From 2-02-FULL-62-14 sp035632555 (GTDB taxonomy: Bacteria > Nitrospirota > Nitrospiria > Nitrospirales > Nitrospiraceae): a stretch of 17,016 nucleotides of DNA. Position 1 is the stretch's first letter, and the number at the start of each line of letters is the position of its first letter. Both the position numbers and the translations under genes were made by a program. The stretch covers positions 1-17,016 of the forward strand of contig DASQGO010000028.1 of the NCBI GenBank assembly GCA_035632555.1. Reading direction: 5' to 3'. Under the pieces are notes generated by a model. The model ran no database searches and was not told the origin of the DNA. It saw only the letters and a program-made list of their open reading frames with translations. Below are positions 14,596 through 17,016 of this stretch, in pieces.

Positions 14596-15921
14596 ATGCA
14601 CATGAAATTCCCTATACGCATACTGCTGGTATTCGTGACGGCGACGGCCAGTTTCTGGGGAGTGGAACTCGCCTGGTCGGCGACGGCCGATGAGAAGGCG
14701 AGCATGGCCCAGAAGCCCTCCCCCTCGGCGATGCGTCTCAGCCAGGACGAGGCGCTGGCGTTGTTTCTTCGCCAGAACTTTGACCTGTTAATTTCCAAAT
14801 TCGGTATCGAATACGCCAAGGGGCAGCAAATCACAGCGCGGTTATTTCCCAATCCGGTACTGTCGGTCGGGACATTGAGTTCATACACGCAAGTCTGTAA
14901 TGCGAGTGTGAGCACATGCGGACAAGTCATCCCGCAGGTTCAGCAGCTCTTCGAGATGGCGGGCAAGCGCGGCTACCGCATGGAGAGTGCGGGTCTTGGG
15001 GCTCTGTCCTCTGAAGCGAATTTCGAAGATGCGATCCGCCAGCTCAGTTTCACCGTGAAGGATGCCTACTATCGTGTCCAGTTGGCCCAACGCCGGCTGG
15101 CCCTGGCGGAGGAGAATCGAGACCGCTTTTCCCGCATTTTGGAAGTCAACACCATCCGCTTCAAGAAAGGGTACATCGCCGAAGTCGACCTGATTCGAAT
15201 CCGGTTGCAGGTCGTTGATTTCCAGTCCCAGATTATTCAAGCGATCCAGGATGGAAATCAGGCGCGCGCCGATCTTCGGGTCTTGCTGGGGCTTACGCCG
15301 AGCACGGACATTTTACTGACGACAGAGCTCGATTACCATCCGATCGAACCGGATGTCACTTCCCTCAGGCGCATCGCGATCGATACGAGGCCGGACATTC
15401 GCGCAAAGCGGCTGACGCAATCGCAGCGGATGACCGATTTCAAACTGGCCCGGGCCTATCGCATTCCGGATGTCACCGCCGGGGCCGGCTATGCAATGCA
15501 GGGGCCGCATGGTCCCGATAACCAGCAGCAGGTGGTGTTCAGCCTTGGAATTCCACTCCCGCTGTTCAACCGCAACCAGGGTGGCATTGCGCAGGCCGAC
15601 GTTTCCATTCAAATCGCGGAAGCCGATCTTAACAAGACGGTCGTGCAAGTCGAAAATGACGTTGAAAACGCCTATCGCAATCTGCTGGAAAGCCGTCGTC
15701 TTGTCGAGGCGTATCGCAGTGGAGTGTTGGAGGACGCGCGGTTGACGCTGACGATTGTCGAGAAGGCCTATGAGCGTGGTGGCGCCACGATTCTCGATCT
15801 GCTCGATGCCGCACGGACGTCGCGCACGATCCAACAGAACTATATCGAAACCCTGTTCGGTTATCAGCGGAACGTCTTTTTGCTGGAAAATGCCGTGGGA
15901 CGGGAGATTGTCTCGCGATGA
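14596..15921 (+). CDS. TolC-family outer-membrane efflux protein (CusC/CzcC-like)
   Basis: 441 residues. An N-terminal signal sequence (about 1-29, cleavage after AWSA) leads to two OEP-type repeats, each with long helices that build the periplasmic tunnel. The motif PNPVLSVG (about 87-94) and the GKR block (MAGKRGYR, near 121) are typical of metal-efflux channels, as is the second-repeat PLPLFNRNQGGIAQA (about 320-334). It forms the outer-membrane exit of a tripartite RND pump. Two cysteines (CNASVSTC, about 100-107) in the first repeat's beta region could form a disulphide in the oxidising periplasm. ATG 14596 was used; ATG 14602 is an alternative, and an AGGACGGACG ribosome-site-like stretch lies before it. 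It overlaps the next gene by ATGA. Confidence 0.9.
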   Translation: MHMKFPIRILLVFVTATASFWGVELAWSATADEKASMAQKPSPSAMRLSQDEALALFLRQNFDLLISKFGIEYAKGQQITARLFPNPVLSVGTLSSYTQVCNASVSTCGQVIPQVQQLFEMAGKRGYRMESAGLGALSSEANFEDAIRQLSFTVKDAYYRVQLAQRRLALAEENRDRFSRILEVNTIRFKKGYIAEVDLIRIRLQVVDFQSQIIQAIQDGNQARADLRVLLGLTPSTDILLTTELDYHPIEPDVTSLRRIAIDTRPDIRAKRLTQSQRMTDFKLARAYRIPDVTAGAGYAMQGPHGPDNQQQVVFSLGIPLPLFNRNQGGIAQADVSIQIAEADLNKTVVQVENDVENAYRNLLESRRLVEAYRSGVLEDARLTLTIVEKAYERGGATILDLLDAARTSRTIQQNYIETLFGYQRNVFLLENAVGREIVSR

Positions 15922-17016
15922 CAAGGCTTCCACTGGGACTGGGCATACTGGCGTTGGCGATCCTCGGCGGTGCCTGCGACCGAACCGAGCAGCCCGCCTC
16001 GTCGAATGCCGCGACGCCCAAGGTGCAGTCCGTTCCGTCTCCAGCTGTGGATATCCAGGGTCGCATTGAGACGGTGACGGTGGAGTACAGCCCGGTGAAG
16101 ACGGCGTTGCCGCTGGCCGGGCGGGTCACCTACGGCGAAGACCGGTTTTCTAAAATTTCGTCCCCCCTGCAAGGCCGCGTGGTGGAAGTACGCGCCAAGC
16201 TCGGTGACCGCGTGAAGGCCGGCGACGTCCTGCTCGTCATCGACAGCCCGGACATTTCCGCGGCCTATTCCGAATTTGTCAAAGAAGCCTCCGATCTCGA
16301 ATATGCGGCCCGCGCCTATGATCTGGCCAAGGATCTCTATGAAACCAAGGCCCTGCCGTTCAAGGATTTCAAGCAGGCCGAAAATGACCTCATCAAGGGC
16401 AGGGCGGAGTTTCGCCGAGCCAAGGAGCGGTTGTTGTCGCTGCGGGTGCCGGCGGGCGAGTTGGACAAGCCGCTGGCCGAGCAGAAGATTACGTCCCGAT
16501 TTGAAATGAAAAGTCCCCTGGCCGGCACCGTGGTGGAGCGGAACATTACACCGGGACAATCCGTGAGCGGCGATCCGGGACAAGTGCTGTTTACCGTGGC
16601 CGACCTGGACAGGCTTCAGGTCGTGGCTGATCTGTACGAGCGGGACTTGGATCTGGTCAAGGTGGGACAGGTGGCGACGGTGACCGTCGAAGCGTACCCC
16701 GGCGTGTCGTTCCCCGCCGTGCTCTCCGCCGTGGGCGATGTGGTGGATCCCAATACCCGGACGATCAAGGTCAGGGCCATGGTGGACAATGAGACGCATA
16801 AACTGAAGCCGGAAATGTTCGCCCGTTTGAACATCGATGTTGGCGACACCACCCAGTTCATCGCCGTTCCGCGTGAAGCGGTGCTGGAAGCGGACGGCAA
16901 AGAGTTTGTCTATGTGGTGCAGGCCGGTAATCGATACGAGCGGCGTCAGGTCAAGACGGCGACGGCCTCAAGCGATCAAGTCCGCATTCTTGACGGGCTG
17001 GCGGCGGGCGAACGTG
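15918..17016 (+). CDS. RND efflux periplasmic adaptor (CusB/CzcB/HlyD-like), 3' end outside window
   Basis: The frame opens with ATG 15918 (overlapping the TolC stop by ATGA) and stays open to the last base, giving 366 visible residues. A short hydrophobic N-terminus ends in GGAC (Cys20), suggesting a lipid anchor, although Gly at -3 is not ideal. The order is that of a membrane-fusion adaptor: beta-barrel start, lipoyl half (SPLQGRVVEVRAKLGDRVKAG, about 82-102), helical hairpin (about 115-180), second lipoyl half (KSPLAGTVVERNITPGQSV, about 197-215), then beta-barrel and membrane-proximal domain. It would link an inner-membrane RND pump, expected just downstream, to the TolC channel. No Met- or His-rich sensor stretch is seen, so the metal or other substrate is open; heavy-metal type is the likeliest. 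Confidence 0.88.
   Translation, partial: MTRLPLGLGILALAILGGACDRTEQPASSNAATPKVQSVPSPAVDIQGRIETVTVEYSPVKTALPLAGRVTYGEDRFSKISSPLQGRVVEVRAKLGDRVKAGDVLLVIDSPDISAAYSEFVKEASDLEYAARAYDLAKDLYETKALPFKDFKQAENDLIKGRAEFRRAKERLLSLRVPAGELDKPLAEQKITSRFEMKSPLAGTVVERNITPGQSVSGDPGQVLFTVADLDRLQVVADLYERDLDLVKVGQVATVTVEAYPGVSFPAVLSAVGDVVDPNTRTIKVRAMVDNETHKLKPEMFARLNIDVGDTTQFIAVPREAVLEADGKEFVYVVQAGNRYERRQVKTATASSDQVRILDGLAAGER

Noticed and set aside
1..17016. CRISPR arrays, transposases, integrases, toxin-antitoxin pairs, tRNA and rRNA
   Set aside because: Looked for on both strands; no regularly spaced repeats, terminal inverted repeats or recognisable proteins or RNAs of these types were seen.

Overview
The window is GC-rich, densely coded bacterial chromosome with no tRNA, rRNA, insertion sequence, prophage or CRISPR signal that I can see. 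Gene content (era-mgtE-recO, glycogen genes, potABCD and a TolC/RND-adaptor pair) and the use of lipoproteins and TolC point to a diderm Gram-negative. The style resembles Nitrospirota, but that is a weak inference; a marker-gene or protein search would decide.

Region 1 (1-5377, plus strand) is a tight run: the 3' part of era, mgtE, recO, a DUF971 protein, a small lipoprotein and glgA. Most genes abut or overlap by a few bases, so it reads as one operon, perhaps with an internal promoter before the DUF971 gene. Region 2 (5374-10315, minus strand) is read leftwards: glgC, then a Ski2-like helicase carried on two overlapping genes, then a lipoprotein gene with what looks like its own sigma-54 promoter. 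glgA and glgC supply the ADP-glucose route to glycogen; no branching enzyme or phosphorylase is in view. Region 3 (10424-14501, plus) is a small coiled-coil protein followed by potA-potB-potC-potD, an ABC importer of spermidine/putrescine type, joined by overlapping stop/start codons and preceded by a good sigma-70 promoter. Region 4 (14596-17016, plus) is a TolC-family outer-membrane channel and the start of an RND-type periplasmic adaptor, the opening of a CusCBA/CzcCBA-like efflux operon that runs off the window.

The most unusual feature is the helicase. The gene encoding the second RecA domain and the C-terminal region (7114-8970) lies upstream of the gene encoding the first RecA domain with Walker A and DExx motifs (6077-7117), and the two overlap by ATGA. 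Read in the opposite order they would make one ordinary Ski2/Mtr4-like helicase of about 960 residues, so the enzyme appears split and order-swapped, with its motifs present on both halves. The start of the upstream half lies in an imperfect 50-bp direct repeat of the 3' end of glgC, 132 bp away, with a perfect 8-bp-stem hairpin between the copies. The second item of note is the AT-rich gap 5956-6076, which holds a -24/-12 promoter match, an IHF-like site and a perfect 14-bp palindrome in the order expected of an activator-dependent sigma-54 promoter.
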